Origin: Pseudomonas oryzicola
Lineage (GTDB): Bacteria; Pseudomonadota; Gammaproteobacteria; Pseudomonadales; Pseudomonadaceae
Direction: 5' to 3'
Length of the DNA stretch: 64,000 nt
Assembly (NCBI RefSeq): GCF_014269185.2
Contig: NZ_JABWRZ020000001.1
Location: 583,001-647,000 of the forward strand
Position numbers and translations under genes: made by a program. Positions 9,145-18,800 of this stretch are shown here, in pieces. Under the pieces are notes generated by a model. It saw nothing but the letters and a program-made list of their open reading frames with translations. It searched no databases and was not told where the DNA came from. Numbering within the stretch: the stretch's first letter is position 1; each line of letters begins with the position of its first letter.

Positions 9145-9972
9145 ATGGACAAGGTACTGAGTTTTCACCAGGGCCACCTGCCGCTGCTGATCAGCATGCC
9201 GCACGCTGGCCTGCGCCTGAGCGACGCCGTACGCGACGGCTTGGTCGAGTCGGCGCGCAGCTTGCCGGACACCGACTGGCATATTCCACAGTTGTACGAC
9301 TTTGCCCAGGAGCTGGGTGCTAGTGTGGTAGCGGCGGAGTACTCACGTTTCGTCATCGACCTGAACCGCCCGGATGACGACAAGCCGCTGTATGCCGGTG
9401 CCACCACAGGCCTGTACCCGGCCACGCTGTTCGAGGGCGAGCCACTGTTCAAGGAAGGGCGAGCACCATCTGCCGAGCAGCGCAAGCAGTATCTGGAGCA
9501 GATCTGGCGCCCCTACCACGACACGATTCGTCGCGAGCTGGCGCGGCTGCGCGAGCAGTTCGGCTACGCCCTGCTGTGGGACGCCCATTCGATCCGTTCG
9601 CTGATCCCGCACCTTTTCGACGGCAAGCTGCCGGACTTCAACCTGGGCACCTTCAACGGCGCCAGTTGCGATCCGGCACTGGCCGAACGGTTGCAAGGTG
9701 TCTGCGCCCAAGCCCAGGGCTACAGCCATGTACTCAACGGTCGTTTCAAAGGCGGGCATATCACCCGACATTACGGCGATCCGGCCAACCACATCCATGC
9801 GGTGCAACTGGAACTGGCGCAAAGCACCTACATGGAAGAAACCGAGCCGTTCGCCTATCGCGCAGACCTGGCGCAGCCAACCCAACAGGTGCTGCAGCGC
9901 TTGTTGCAGGCGTGCCTGGAGTGGGCGGAAGAACGCTATGCCGGTAGCTCAGACAAGACGGTAAACAGCTGA
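9145..9972 (+). CDS. hutG: N-formylglutamate deformylase
   Basis: 275-residue N-formylglutamate amidohydrolase, which releases formate and glutamate from N-formyl-L-glutamate. It completes the five-step Pseudomonas version of histidine breakdown, whose preceding iminohydrolase HutF is encoded elsewhere. Family features are SMPHAGLRLSD near the N-terminus, DLNRPDD, LLWDAHSIRS and the ITRHYG and VQLELAQSTYMEE segments that line the metal and substrate site. GAGAGG lies 5 bases upstream of ATG 9145. It is the last gene of the hut run in this window and is followed by a strong terminator. Confidence 0.96.
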   Translation: MDKVLSFHQGHLPLLISMPHAGLRLSDAVRDGLVESARSLPDTDWHIPQLYDFAQELGASVVAAEYSRFVIDLNRPDDDKPLYAGATTGLYPATLFEGEPLFKEGRAPSAEQRKQYLEQIWRPYHDTIRRELARLREQFGYALLWDAHSIRSLIPHLFDGKLPDFNLGTFNGASCDPALAERLQGVCAQAQGYSHVLNGRFKGGHITRHYGDPANHIHAVQLELAQSTYMEETEPFAYRADLAQPTQQVLQRLLQACLEWAEERYAGSSDKTVNS

Positions 9973-10008
9973 CAGGTGGTCATGCCCAAACGGTGAGCCG
10001 CAGCCAAG

Positions 10009-10037
10009 GCCCGGCAGCGTTTTGGTGGCTGCCGGGC
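10009..10037 (+). terminator. Terminator between hutG and the convergent LRR gene
   Basis: Perfect 10-bp arms GCCCGGCAGC (10009-10018) and GCTGCCGGGC (10028-10037), with TTT following on the plus strand. It ends the hut transcript. The same stem is the only hairpin available downstream of the convergent gene ending at 10048, so it may serve both directions. Confidence 0.85.
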
Positions 10038-10047
10038 TTTGCGTCGA

Positions 10048-13000
10048 TCAGTCGTGCAAGTACTCGCGTCCCTTTTGAATGGTCAGCTGATAAAGATGGC
10101 TGAGCATCAGAGAGTCGTAATCGAGCCTGAGTTGATCGTACATCGGTTGGAGTGCTTCGATGGTCATGCCTGGGTATCTGTCAGGCAGGTTGAGCACACT
10201 GAGCTCATAGGCCTCTTTCTGTTGGCTGAAGTACGCTTCATCCGTGCTTTTCAGATACTCGACCCAGCGGTCTTGCGCGGCGGCGTAATTGAGCCAGCCG
10301 TCACCATCTTCAAGTTGGCGTACATACTCGACAACGGCTTCCCGCTCACGCTGGCTCACGTCAGCCGATGCTTCATAGAGCATGCCTTGTGGAGGCAGCG
10401 GCAGGTCAAGCTCGGCACTCAGGCGCAAGCGGTACGCCAGCCGTACCTCTGCTTCGTCACGCCCGGCAAGGTGTGCGCTGGCGTATTCATCAAGCGCCTG
10501 CAGACGATACTGGCTCCGCATCCAGCGGAACAGGTTTTCGCCATAGTGCTCACGCGGTCCGCCAAGGATGCTTTCCAGGAGTATCTGCTGCTCAATCTGG
10601 CCGAACACCAGCAGCGCGCCGTCTGCGCAAGTCTGGTTGCCGTCGGCTTGGGGTAATGCATCTTGTGCTATCCCATTGCACAGGGCACGCAGATCATCAT
10701 CACGGTCCGCAGCCTCAAGCACCGCCCACACGCGCGGAACCAACTCGGGGCGCAGAGCAGGGTTGCGATAGGGGGCAGTGTGGGTCAGCCGCTGCACCAG
10801 GCGCAGCAGGTTGTCGTTGGCGTCTTGCTGTTGCAGTCTGGCCCAGACAGCTCTCCGAGTGCTCGCCTGGCCATCTTGTGTCGATAACCAGTGAGCAACG
10901 TTGGGTACTTCTTGTTCCAAGGGTATCGGTGAATGAACATGCCCAATGGATGCCGAGGAGCTGCTATCGGAGTCGGAGTGGATGTCGGGGGACATCGCCT
11001 CGATATCAGGCGGCAAGTCGATATTGAATGAATAGCGTCGGTGATACCCCTCGGAGGTATGTGCCCTGATCATGGTCTCTCGGCTCAACGGGTTGCCCAT
11101 CAGCGAAATTTCAGTATGAATACCGTCGTCGCGCGGATTTTCGAGAATATGCGCAGGCAACGTACTGATCTGGTTGTGGTCCAGGTCCAGAACGCTGAGT
11201 GGCTGCATCGGTTCGACCCATTCGGGCCAGGCGACCAAACCTGTGTTATCCAGGTGCAGCATGCTCAAGCGTCGCGGCAAAGTCGAATGGTCAGTGATCT
11301 GGCCGATGGTATTGCCGCTGAGTTCAAGTGTGTCCAGTTGGCGCATTTGGCCAAATAGCGTCATGGCCTGCTGATCCACCAGCAGGCCTTGGTCTACCAG
11401 GACCACTGTTCGCAGTTGGTCCAACCGCAGCAAGGCATTCGGGACTGCCTGTAATGGGTAGACATGACCATGCATTCTCAGCGCCTCCAGGTTAGGAAAG
11501 CGCATCAGGAAATTGTCCAGCTGGGGCTGCCAGAAAGTTATCCGGTCAAGCTGCAGGCTGCGCAGGCGATCGCAGAAGAATGCTGGCAATTGTTCAGGAA
11601 AATGCTCCAGGCTGACATTTCTGAGCTCCAGTGCTGAAAAGTTGTCCCCTTCGGCTTGGCGACGCCAGGCATTCATGATGCATTCGCCTATATGTTGCCG
11701 GTCCGCCGCTTGTGTGGAGGACGAAGCTTGGCCGTAAGTCCATTGCTCGATGGCAGCATTCAGTTCAGAACGCTCGGTTTGCAGATGCCCTATACGGGTT
11801 TGCAACCATTGCGGCACATCCAGTTCAAACCGTAAAGGGAATTCCGGGTGGTTCCAGTCAAGCAAAATTCTGCGAATGGTTCGATCCGTCAGAACATTGC
11901 CATGCAGGTTGATCCGTGTCTGCGCGGCATCGGAGCTGGGCTGGTTGAACAGGTCATCCGGGATACTGGTAATGTTGTTCTCTCTCAATGAGAGTACCCC
12001 CACGCCTTCCAGGTTGGCGGGCGCGATCCAGGTGGGCCATTGACGTAGTGCTATGCGATCAAGGCCGAGGTAGCGCAGGCGCAATTGCAGTAAGTGCGCA
12101 AGGTTTGCGGGGGCTGGTACGAGGTTGCCGGACAGGTCCAGGACTTCTAGGTGTGGCATGGTCCGTAGCCCTTGTATCTCCCACGCACCGATCACCAGGC
12201 TCTGGTTGATCAGGCGCAACTCCTGCAAGTTGGGAAAACGGCTGAGAAGTGTGGAGAGTAGGGGGCGGCTCACATTACTGGGGTTGTAGATCGGGGTGGT
12301 CAGCTCCAGCGACCTCAGGTCATTGAATTGCTCGAGGAAAGTAACCATCGTTTCATGAGCGCGGACAAGGTCATGGGCCGTCGGGGTCGTTGTCTGGATG
12401 CGAAGTTGCCTGATCCGTTGGATGAGGAAAGCAGGCAGCCGGGTAGGTAGCAGTGTCGGCGTTATCTCTTGCAGCCACAGGGTAGTCGGGGTTTGTATTA
12501 CGTCGTGCAAGGCTGTATCGAACCATGCTTGCCAGATTGCTTCTACCAGCCTCGTTCGAGCAGGCGCTTCGGCTTGTGGGTCCAATGAATGGGCCGAGCC
12601 TGCCCCCCATGTATCCAAGGCTTGTGCCAGCTGGCTGCGCTCGTCCAGCAATTGCCGTAGCCTGTCCAGAATGCTCTGGCGGTCGTAGTTTGCTTCCAGT
12701 GCCCTGAGTATGTTCTCAGGCTCCAGGTCCAGGTTTGAACCCAGCTGCAGCATCAATATCAAGTCGAGCAGCGTTTCCCGTGCAATGAAGCCGCTTAGCG
12801 CGCCCCTGCCGCTCAAGGCATAGCCGATGCGACCCCCAGCCAGGCGCATGGGTGGCACGCGGGAAGGATGTGACGGTTGCATGCCCAGTAGCTTGCGCAG
12901 GGCATGACGTGGCAGCAGGTTGTGTTCTATTGCCGCTTTCAGGTCCTGGCCTTGCCATGTGCCGGGGAAACCCAGTGCGGTACGCATGTCATCAGGCAAT

Positions 13001-15726
13001 GCGTGCAGCACCGATGCATAGAGGTCGTCAGCACCATGCAGGTGAAGACCCTGGTCATCCTGGGCCTGGTACAGCGAGCCCTCTCGCACGAGGATCTTCC
13101 GTGTCTGCGCATTGGGTTGCCCAATGCTGTCGATCAACGAGCCGCCGTACCAGCGGTCGCGTATTTCCAGGCGTAGCTGATCTGACCAGCCGGTAATCCG
13201 ATCGAGGCTGTGGAAGATCAGTCTGTCGCTATCCGGGTTGTAGGCCGGGGTTTGCAAATACAGCTTTTCATAGGCGCGAGCCAGGCGCACCTCCTGTTGA
13301 TAGACCCTGATTTCCGCGGCGAGGCGTAGAGGTACATGGCCCTGGGCGAGCTGATTCAGTTCCTCGGTAGTGGCGTGGAAACCAAGCTCTTCGGCAATGA
13401 CCGCCGGTAGCCCAGGATAGTGCTGCTGTATGGCTAGCGCCGCTGGGTCGTCCGTGCTCGACAGTGCCAGGTAGCAGTTTTCGAACGCCTCGGTCCGGGC
13501 AGACGCTTCGCTTGCCGGGTAGGCCTGGCGGGCTTGCTCATCCGCTGCGAAGCGTCGCCTGGCGTCTTCCAGCAGCGCCGGCGGCCGGTCGTTTTCGCTC
13601 AAGGCGCGGCGCAGTACGGCCTCGTGGATGTCACTGATGCGCAACAGCCGCTGTACGGTTTGCTCATCCAGCCGCCAGAAGTCGGGGCCCAGACGTCTTG
13701 CCAGTCTGGCTCCCTGCCACTGCAGCGGGCGGTCCAGTTCATGTTGCCAGGTGCCAACCCCGTTATGGCGCAGCTTGGGTTCGTAGGTCCCGACCAGCGT
13801 GGTGTGCCGGGCTCGATAGTCGCCTTCATTCCGGTTGCGGGTGACCGCAAAGAACCTGTCCTCGATGGCGACCCATGCCTTGCCCTGATAGTGATAGATG
13901 CCGTATTGGTCTGGTTGCAGGCCAGGAGGCAGGACGATGTCGTGGGCATACGGTGTCATGTCTGGTTTCCATAAACGCTCCTGTCCATCGGGCAATGTCA
14001 CCGGCTCCAGTTCGGTAATGAAGGAAGGGGTTTCCACGGGGATGATCTCTCGGGCCGGCACACCACTTTGGTCCGCCGTCCCCAACGCGCCAATCAAGAC
14101 TACGTTTTCGATCACATCCGTCAGGTAGCTCCAGGCCTGTTCCTGTTCACCACGGGACCAGGCCTGAATACCATCGAAGGTTTCGGATGCCAGTTGCATG
14201 ACATTGACCACAGCCATCGCCTGGCCAACGACCGGCACGATGAACGCAGCTGCATTGAGGGCGCCGAAGCCCAATGCCAGATAGTGATGAATGCGCTCAT
14301 CGAATGCTTGTTGGTCCTTCAGGCGAGTAGGTACTGCATGGAACAATGCATCGTTTTTCAACAAGGCCACTTTCCTGTTCAGCATCTCATCCAGTGGTGA
14401 CCCAGGGAGCTTGCTGGCACGTAGATGCAATGAAGGGTTGGCGCTGCGCTGACGTCTCGAAAGGTTGGCCTCCGGGCTCCAGACATAGGGATAGATGCTG
14501 GCAACGACTTTTTCGCGCAACTCGGTCCGGTGCCTTGCCGGGAAGAAGCGCTGGAAGAAATTCAGGTAATTCATCTGCTCCAGCCGTTTTACCAACGCCT
14601 GGGCAAAAGCGGTCGATGATGGATACTCTTTCAGCGGGGTCACCGGGTCGCCAGGGATATGAACGATCACGGGCAGGGCGCGTTCGGCGCTGTCCAGATC
14701 GCCGCTCAAAACCAGTACGCCGTTAAGCGGTGTATCCCAGAGCCGAAGTTCATAAGCGGTCAGGCTGGCAGTGCCATCGTCAGGCGCCTGCCCGGCAGCT
14801 GCCGCTTTTATCCGCTCGTAAGATACCTCGCCCACATCCCCTTTGAGGTAAGCCATGTGAGCCTCGACAAGCAATGCTGAACGCTCCGCCATCCGCTGCT
14901 GCTGCGTATCCGCCAACGTCGAGTCGATCAGGTCTTGATAGCCTTGTCCCAAATCGAGGTCGCGGCAAAGCGCAGCAAAATGTGCAGGCTCTATGTCGTA
15001 AAGCGTGTGTTTATCAAGGGACGGGCCTGTAGCGATCTTCGCGCGGATACGCGTATCGAAATCCAGCGCACCCAAGGCAGTTTCGCTTGGGCTGAAGTTC
15101 TGCAGCGCTGCAGTCAACAGTGTTCTGTAGTCGGTACGTAGCACCGGCTTGTGAATATCGGTCGGATAGTTCGCCACTTTGATATGCGTGGCATGCGAGA
15201 ACCATAGGCGGGCGTCATTCAGATAGGCTGTGCGAACATCAAGGTCGATACGAAAGCGCGCCTTGATCGCAGCTGCCAGCAGTGGTGCTGCGTACTCCTC
15301 AACTGTTGGCAAGGTAGCCAGGGTGACTGCCAGCGGGCCCGTGCTCTTGCGATAAGCAGCGTAATCGTGCAGCAACTCCCTGGTGATGTGTGGATGAGAG
15401 CGGCTGGACTGGTCGAACCAATCCCACAGCGAGGAGCTGAATGTTTTCAGGGCGCTGACCTCGTCCGCTGTGAGGTCGCGCAACCATTCCGGAAGCCTGG
15501 CCTGGACAATCTCAGCGTGGCAAGCGTATACCGTGGGCGCCTGGGAAAGCTTTTGCATGAACATCTCCGAATCTTGCTGATCAGGGGCGCCAGAGGCTTC
15601 ATTCGAGCCGTGGCTTGCGAAAATTCTGGCGCCCGTGGCGGGTTCGGAGGTGTTAGATAGTTGTACGGAATTGACCAGAGAGTAAGCCCCCATATCAGCC
15701 GACCTTCTTGCTCGGGGTTGATGCAT
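10048..15726 (-). CDS. Giant toxin-like LRR protein with C-terminal NEL E3 ubiquitin-ligase domain (copy 1)
   Basis: Up to 1,892 residues, no signal peptide. Residues ~80-550 match the dermonecrotic-toxin-like DUF6543 region of large Pseudomonas proteins and end in a hydrophobic hairpin (~483-548, with FDGIQAW and YLTDVIENV). A beta-rich segment near 590-690 contains LRHNGVGTW. Two cap+LRR modules follow at 1026-1314 and 1315-1577. The Ser-rich linker after 1577 leads into a NEL domain (~1605-1892) whose active-site motif is TCADGALLVF, with Cys1700 at 10627-10629, equivalent to the TCEDRV motif of Shigella IpaH ligases. The predicted activity is ubiquitin transfer inside a eukaryotic host after secretion; no secretion genes are nearby. 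The start is uncertain: ATG 15558 (residue 57) has GGAG six bases upstream, better than 15726 or 15693. By eye it is richer in A/T than the hut genes, suggesting transfer. Confidence 0.88.
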   Translation of the reverse strand: MHQPRARRSADMGAYSLVNSVQLSNTSEPATGARIFASHGSNEASGAPDQQDSEMFMQKLSQAPTVYACHAEIVQARLPEWLRDLTADEVSALKTFSSSLWDWFDQSSRSHPHITRELLHDYAAYRKSTGPLAVTLATLPTVEEYAAPLLAAAIKARFRIDLDVRTAYLNDARLWFSHATHIKVANYPTDIHKPVLRTDYRTLLTAALQNFSPSETALGALDFDTRIRAKIATGPSLDKHTLYDIEPAHFAALCRDLDLGQGYQDLIDSTLADTQQQRMAERSALLVEAHMAYLKGDVGEVSYERIKAAAAGQAPDDGTASLTAYELRLWDTPLNGVLVLSGDLDSAERALPVIVHIPGDPVTPLKEYPSSTAFAQALVKRLEQMNYLNFFQRFFPARHRTELREKVVASIYPYVWSPEANLSRRQRSANPSLHLRASKLPGSPLDEMLNRKVALLKNDALFHAVPTRLKDQQAFDERIHHYLALGFGALNAAAFIVPVVGQAMAVVNVMQLASETFDGIQAWSRGEQEQAWSYLTDVIENVVLIGALGTADQSGVPAREIIPVETPSFITELEPVTLPDGQERLWKPDMTPYAHDIVLPPGLQPDQYGIYHYQGKAWVAIEDRFFAVTRNRNEGDYRARHTTLVGTYEPKLRHNGVGTWQHELDRPLQWQGARLARRLGPDFWRLDEQTVQRLLRISDIHEAVLRRALSENDRPPALLEDARRRFAADEQARQAYPASEASARTEAFENCYLALSSTDDPAALAIQQHYPGLPAVIAEELGFHATTEELNQLAQGHVPLRLAAEIRVYQQEVRLARAYEKLYLQTPAYNPDSDRLIFHSLDRITGWSDQLRLEIRDRWYGGSLIDSIGQPNAQTRKILVREGSLYQAQDDQGLHLHGADDLYASVLHALPDDMRTALGFPGTWQGQDLKAAIEHNLLPRHALRKLLGMQPSHPSRVPPMRLAGGRIGYALSGRGALSGFIARETLLDLILMLQLGSNLDLEPENILRALEANYDRQSILDRLRQLLDERSQLAQALDTWGAGSAHSLDPQAEAPARTRLVEAIWQAWFDTALHDVIQTPTTLWLQEITPTLLPTRLPAFLIQRIRQLRIQTTTPTAHDLVRAHETMVTFLEQFNDLRSLELTTPIYNPSNVSRPLLSTLLSRFPNLQELRLINQSLVIGAWEIQGLRTMPHLEVLDLSGNLVPAPANLAHLLQLRLRYLGLDRIALRQWPTWIAPANLEGVGVLSLRENNITSIPDDLFNQPSSDAAQTRINLHGNVLTDRTIRRILLDWNHPEFPLRFELDVPQWLQTRIGHLQTERSELNAAIEQWTYGQASSSTQAADRQHIGECIMNAWRRQAEGDNFSALELRNVSLEHFPEQLPAFFCDRLRSLQLDRITFWQPQLDNFLMRFPNLEALRMHGHVYPLQAVPNALLRLDQLRTVVLVDQGLLVDQQAMTLFGQMRQLDTLELSGNTIGQITDHSTLPRRLSMLHLDNTGLVAWPEWVEPMQPLSVLDLDHNQISTLPAHILENPRDDGIHTEISLMGNPLSRETMIRAHTSEGYHRRYSFNIDLPPDIEAMSPDIHSDSDSSSSASIGHVHSPIPLEQEVPNVAHWLSTQDGQASTRRAVWARLQQQDANDNLLRLVQRLTHTAPYRNPALRPELVPRVWAVLEAADRDDDLRALCNGIAQDALPQADGNQTCADGALLVFGQIEQQILLESILGGPREHYGENLFRWMRSQYRLQALDEYASAHLAGRDEAEVRLAYRLRLSAELDLPLPPQGMLYEASADVSQREREAVVEYVRQLEDGDGWLNYAAAQDRWVEYLKSTDEAYFSQQKEAYELSVLNLPDRYPGMTIEALQPMYDQLRLDYDSLMLSHLYQLTIQKGREYLHD
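10996..12651 (-). repeat. Two homologous cap+LRR modules within copy 1
   Basis: Residues 1026-1314 (12651-11785) and 1315-1577 (11784-10996) share one plan. Each has a helical cap beginning DERSQLAQALDTW or TERSELNAAIEQW, a conserved Trp-containing helix (EAIWQAWF; CIMNAWRR), then LPAFLIQRIRQL or LPAFFCDRLRSL, followed by LRR repeats with LDLSGN/LELSGN and LSLRENNITSIP/LDLDHNQISTLP. They look like an internal duplication. Seen directly by comparing the translation. Confidence 0.75.
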
Positions 15727-15800
15727 TGCAACGCATCGTCCTCGACAGGCACTACTGAAATGGGGTGAGGCGCGATACCGGCGGTAAAGGTCCGGCCATG

Positions 15801-15836
15801 AAAAGGGCGACGCGATGCACGCTACACGCGCCGCCC
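15801..15836 (-). terminator. Terminator between the two LRR-NEL genes
   Basis: Read on the minus strand: GGGCGGCGCG, a 12-base loop, CGCGTCGCCC, then TTTT. The 10-bp stem has one mismatch. It lies 12 bases past the stop of the upstream paralogue and 75 bases before the earliest start of the downstream one, so the two giant genes are probably separate transcripts. Confidence 0.8.
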
Positions 15837-15847
15837 GTCATCCAGCG

Positions 15848-18800
15848 TCAGTTGTTGTTGATCTGCGCGAGGGTAAGTTCACGCAGCAGATCGTGCTCTT
15901 CCTGGTTCTTGTCTTCCTGCAGTCCTCGCTGCAGGTTCAACTCGTCCTGAAGCGGGTGGTCCATGCTGGCCAGCTCGAGTACGCGCAGGCGGAAGCGTGC
16001 CTCTATTTCGGCAAAGCGATCGGCATGTTCGGCGCGCAGGCGCGTGGTCCAGTCGCTATTTGCCAGCATATAGTCGACCAGTTCATCGCTCAGTTCCCGC
16101 TGGCGGACCTTTTCCAGCACGCTGGACAGCTCACCGCGCGCCAGGTTCGCGGCACCTCGAAATCGCATGCTGTCGGCGATCGGTAGATCCAGTTCCCTGG
16201 CCAGGTCGCGACGGTAGGCCAGTCTCACCGAGACTGTGTCCCCCGAGCCAGTCCTGTGCTCGGCCAGTTCCTCCAGCTGATCGATCCGGAACAGCTGCAA
16301 CAGGCGCCGGCGCAGCGCTTGCAGCGTATCGCCAGCGTCGACCAGCAGGTGCCGGTTCATAAGGTACAGTTCGATGTTGTTGAATGTCTGCAATGCACCA
16401 TCATGGCAGGTCTGAGCCCCGGTCACTGGGTGGGGCAAGCCCTCCAAAGCAATCTGCTCCATCGTTGCGCGTTCAATCTCGTTGCTGAGGGCCGCCACCA
16501 GCATCAGCCGTACTCGCTCGCAGAACGTGGTTCGCGTGTTCGGGTCGACATATGGAGCAGCATTGTGCAGGCGGCCCACCAGGCGCAGCAGGTCACTGCC
16601 TTCCAGCCGTTGCCAGCAGTCCTGCAATGCCTCGTTCTGCGCCTCGTTGCCCAGCATCCAGTCCTCCAGCCTCGGCGTATCGTCGCCCAGCAGAGGGAAG
16701 TGAGGGTGATCGAGTGAGCCGCTGCTCGAGGAATCGACCAGTTGCAGGTTGCCAGGGATATCCAGGGCGAAGGAATAACTGTGCTGGCTGTCCGAGAAAG
16801 CCCGCACACGCAGGATGGTGTCGAGCGGCAATGGGTTATCGAAAAGAGCGATCGACGAGATCGGCATCGGGCTGTTCAGGTTCGACAGGATGTGCTCAGG
16901 CAACTCGCTGATATTGTTCGAGCTCAAGTCCAGCAGCTCGAGGGGCAACAGGCTGTCACACCAGCTTGGCCAGGCTTGCAGGTTCATGTTGGCCAACGCC
17001 AGTGACTGGAGGTTGCGCGACAGCTGTGCGGGCACCTGGTTGATGATGCCCGCGCGGTTGCCGGAGAGGTCTATCGAGGTAAGGTGTTCCAGCCGCGCGA
17101 AGAGGTTGAGCATGGACTGGTCGACCTCCAGGTCCATGTTGCGGAACTCCAGATAGGTGAGTTGAGGCACCCGCGTCAGGGCCGAGGCCAGCGCAGGTGT
17201 GGCTGCCTGGTGGGCATCGATGGTCAACCGGGTGACATTGGGAAAACGGCGCAGCAGTTCGTCGAGCTGCGAAGCACTGCCACGCAGGCGAGTCAAGCTC
17301 AGTGCCCGTACGCGCTCGCCGAAGAAGGCCGGCAGCCGGCGGGGGAAATGTTCGATGGCCACATCCTCGAGTTGCAGGCGCAGGTATAGCTGCCCCCGCT
17401 CCTGTTGTTGCCAGAATTCACTGATCGCGACCTCGATGCGCTGCCTGTCCGCCAGTGCTTCCTGAGTCAGCGGGTTGCTCGAACTGGAGGCGTGGGCCCA
17501 GCCATCGATTGCGTCTCGCACCTGCTGGCGCTCGTTGCGGATACGGCTGAGTTGTTCGCTGAGCGCGGCAGGCTGGTCCGTGACGATTCCGGACATGTCG
17601 ACGCCCTCGGTGAGCAGCAAGCGCTGCAAGTCGTTTGCATTGATGCTGTTGCCCTGCAGCGAAATGACGGGCGGAGTGGCCAGGGTCGCTGCTTCATTGA
17701 GCAGGAACGAGGGCAACGACCTGAGGTTGTTGTCGCGCAGGGACAGGTGGCCGATGCGGCCAAGGGCATCGCTGCCAATGCCGATAGGCCATTGTGACAA
17801 TTGCATCTGGTTCAGGCCCAGGTAATCCAGGGTCAGCTCGTGAAAGCTGGGGCTGTTGTTTTGCGCCAGCCGATTGCCGCTCAAGTCCAGATACCGCAAC
17901 TGGCCAAGCCCGGACAACAGGTTCAGGTCGCTCTCGGACAGCGCGATGTTCTGATTGGTCAATGTCAGGCGCTGCAAGCGTGGCAGGTTCTCGGTAATGG
18001 TAGGCACACTGAACACGAAGGAGGAGGGCGTTGCCCTGGGGTCATAGGGGCGGCTGATTTCCAGCGACTCGATGTTTCGCATCTGGCTGAGCAGACGTTG
18101 CAGCAGGCGCTCGTTCTGCGCCCAGCCAGCCAGGGATCCTGATGGCAGGTCGACCAGGCTCAGGTTACGCACGCGGGTAGTGAAGAAGTCGGGTAGGGTC
18201 AGAGGGATATCGACCATAGGAACGCGGGTAATACGCAGCTCGGCAGCATGTTCGGCTGTTTCGTCCAGCGCGAGGTCATACCAGTGCTGCAGGATCGACT
18301 CACGCAGGCTGTCGTAATCGCGTGCTGCCTGGTCGGTTGCAGGTGATATGGCTTCGCTCCAGTCATCCAGCCGGCTTTGCAGTTCGTTGCGCTGTTCAAG
18401 CAATGCCTGCAGATGCTCGAGGACTTGCAGTGGTGTACGGCTGATGGAAAGGTCCCGCAGAATCTGGTCCGCCGAGCGACCGGTACGTGTAGCCAGCCCT
18501 GTAGCCTCGACGGCTTCGATCAGTCGCGCGCGGGTAACGTCCAGTGCGGGTGTGCCGCTGCCACTGAGCGGGTAGCCCAGGCGGCCATCAGCCAGGCGCA
18601 TGGGCGAGCGGTAACCGGGGCGCACCGGCTGCATGCGCAGAAGCGCCCTCAGTGCCTGGCGCGGTAGCAACGGGCTTTCCTGTATCAGTTGCTCGAGCAC
18701 CTGCTGGTCGGCGATCTGCATTTCCCTCATGGCTGTTGGCAGAGCCTGGTACAAGGCAGCGTAAAGGCTGGGGTAGAGGCTCACCACTGCCCCCGGCTGG

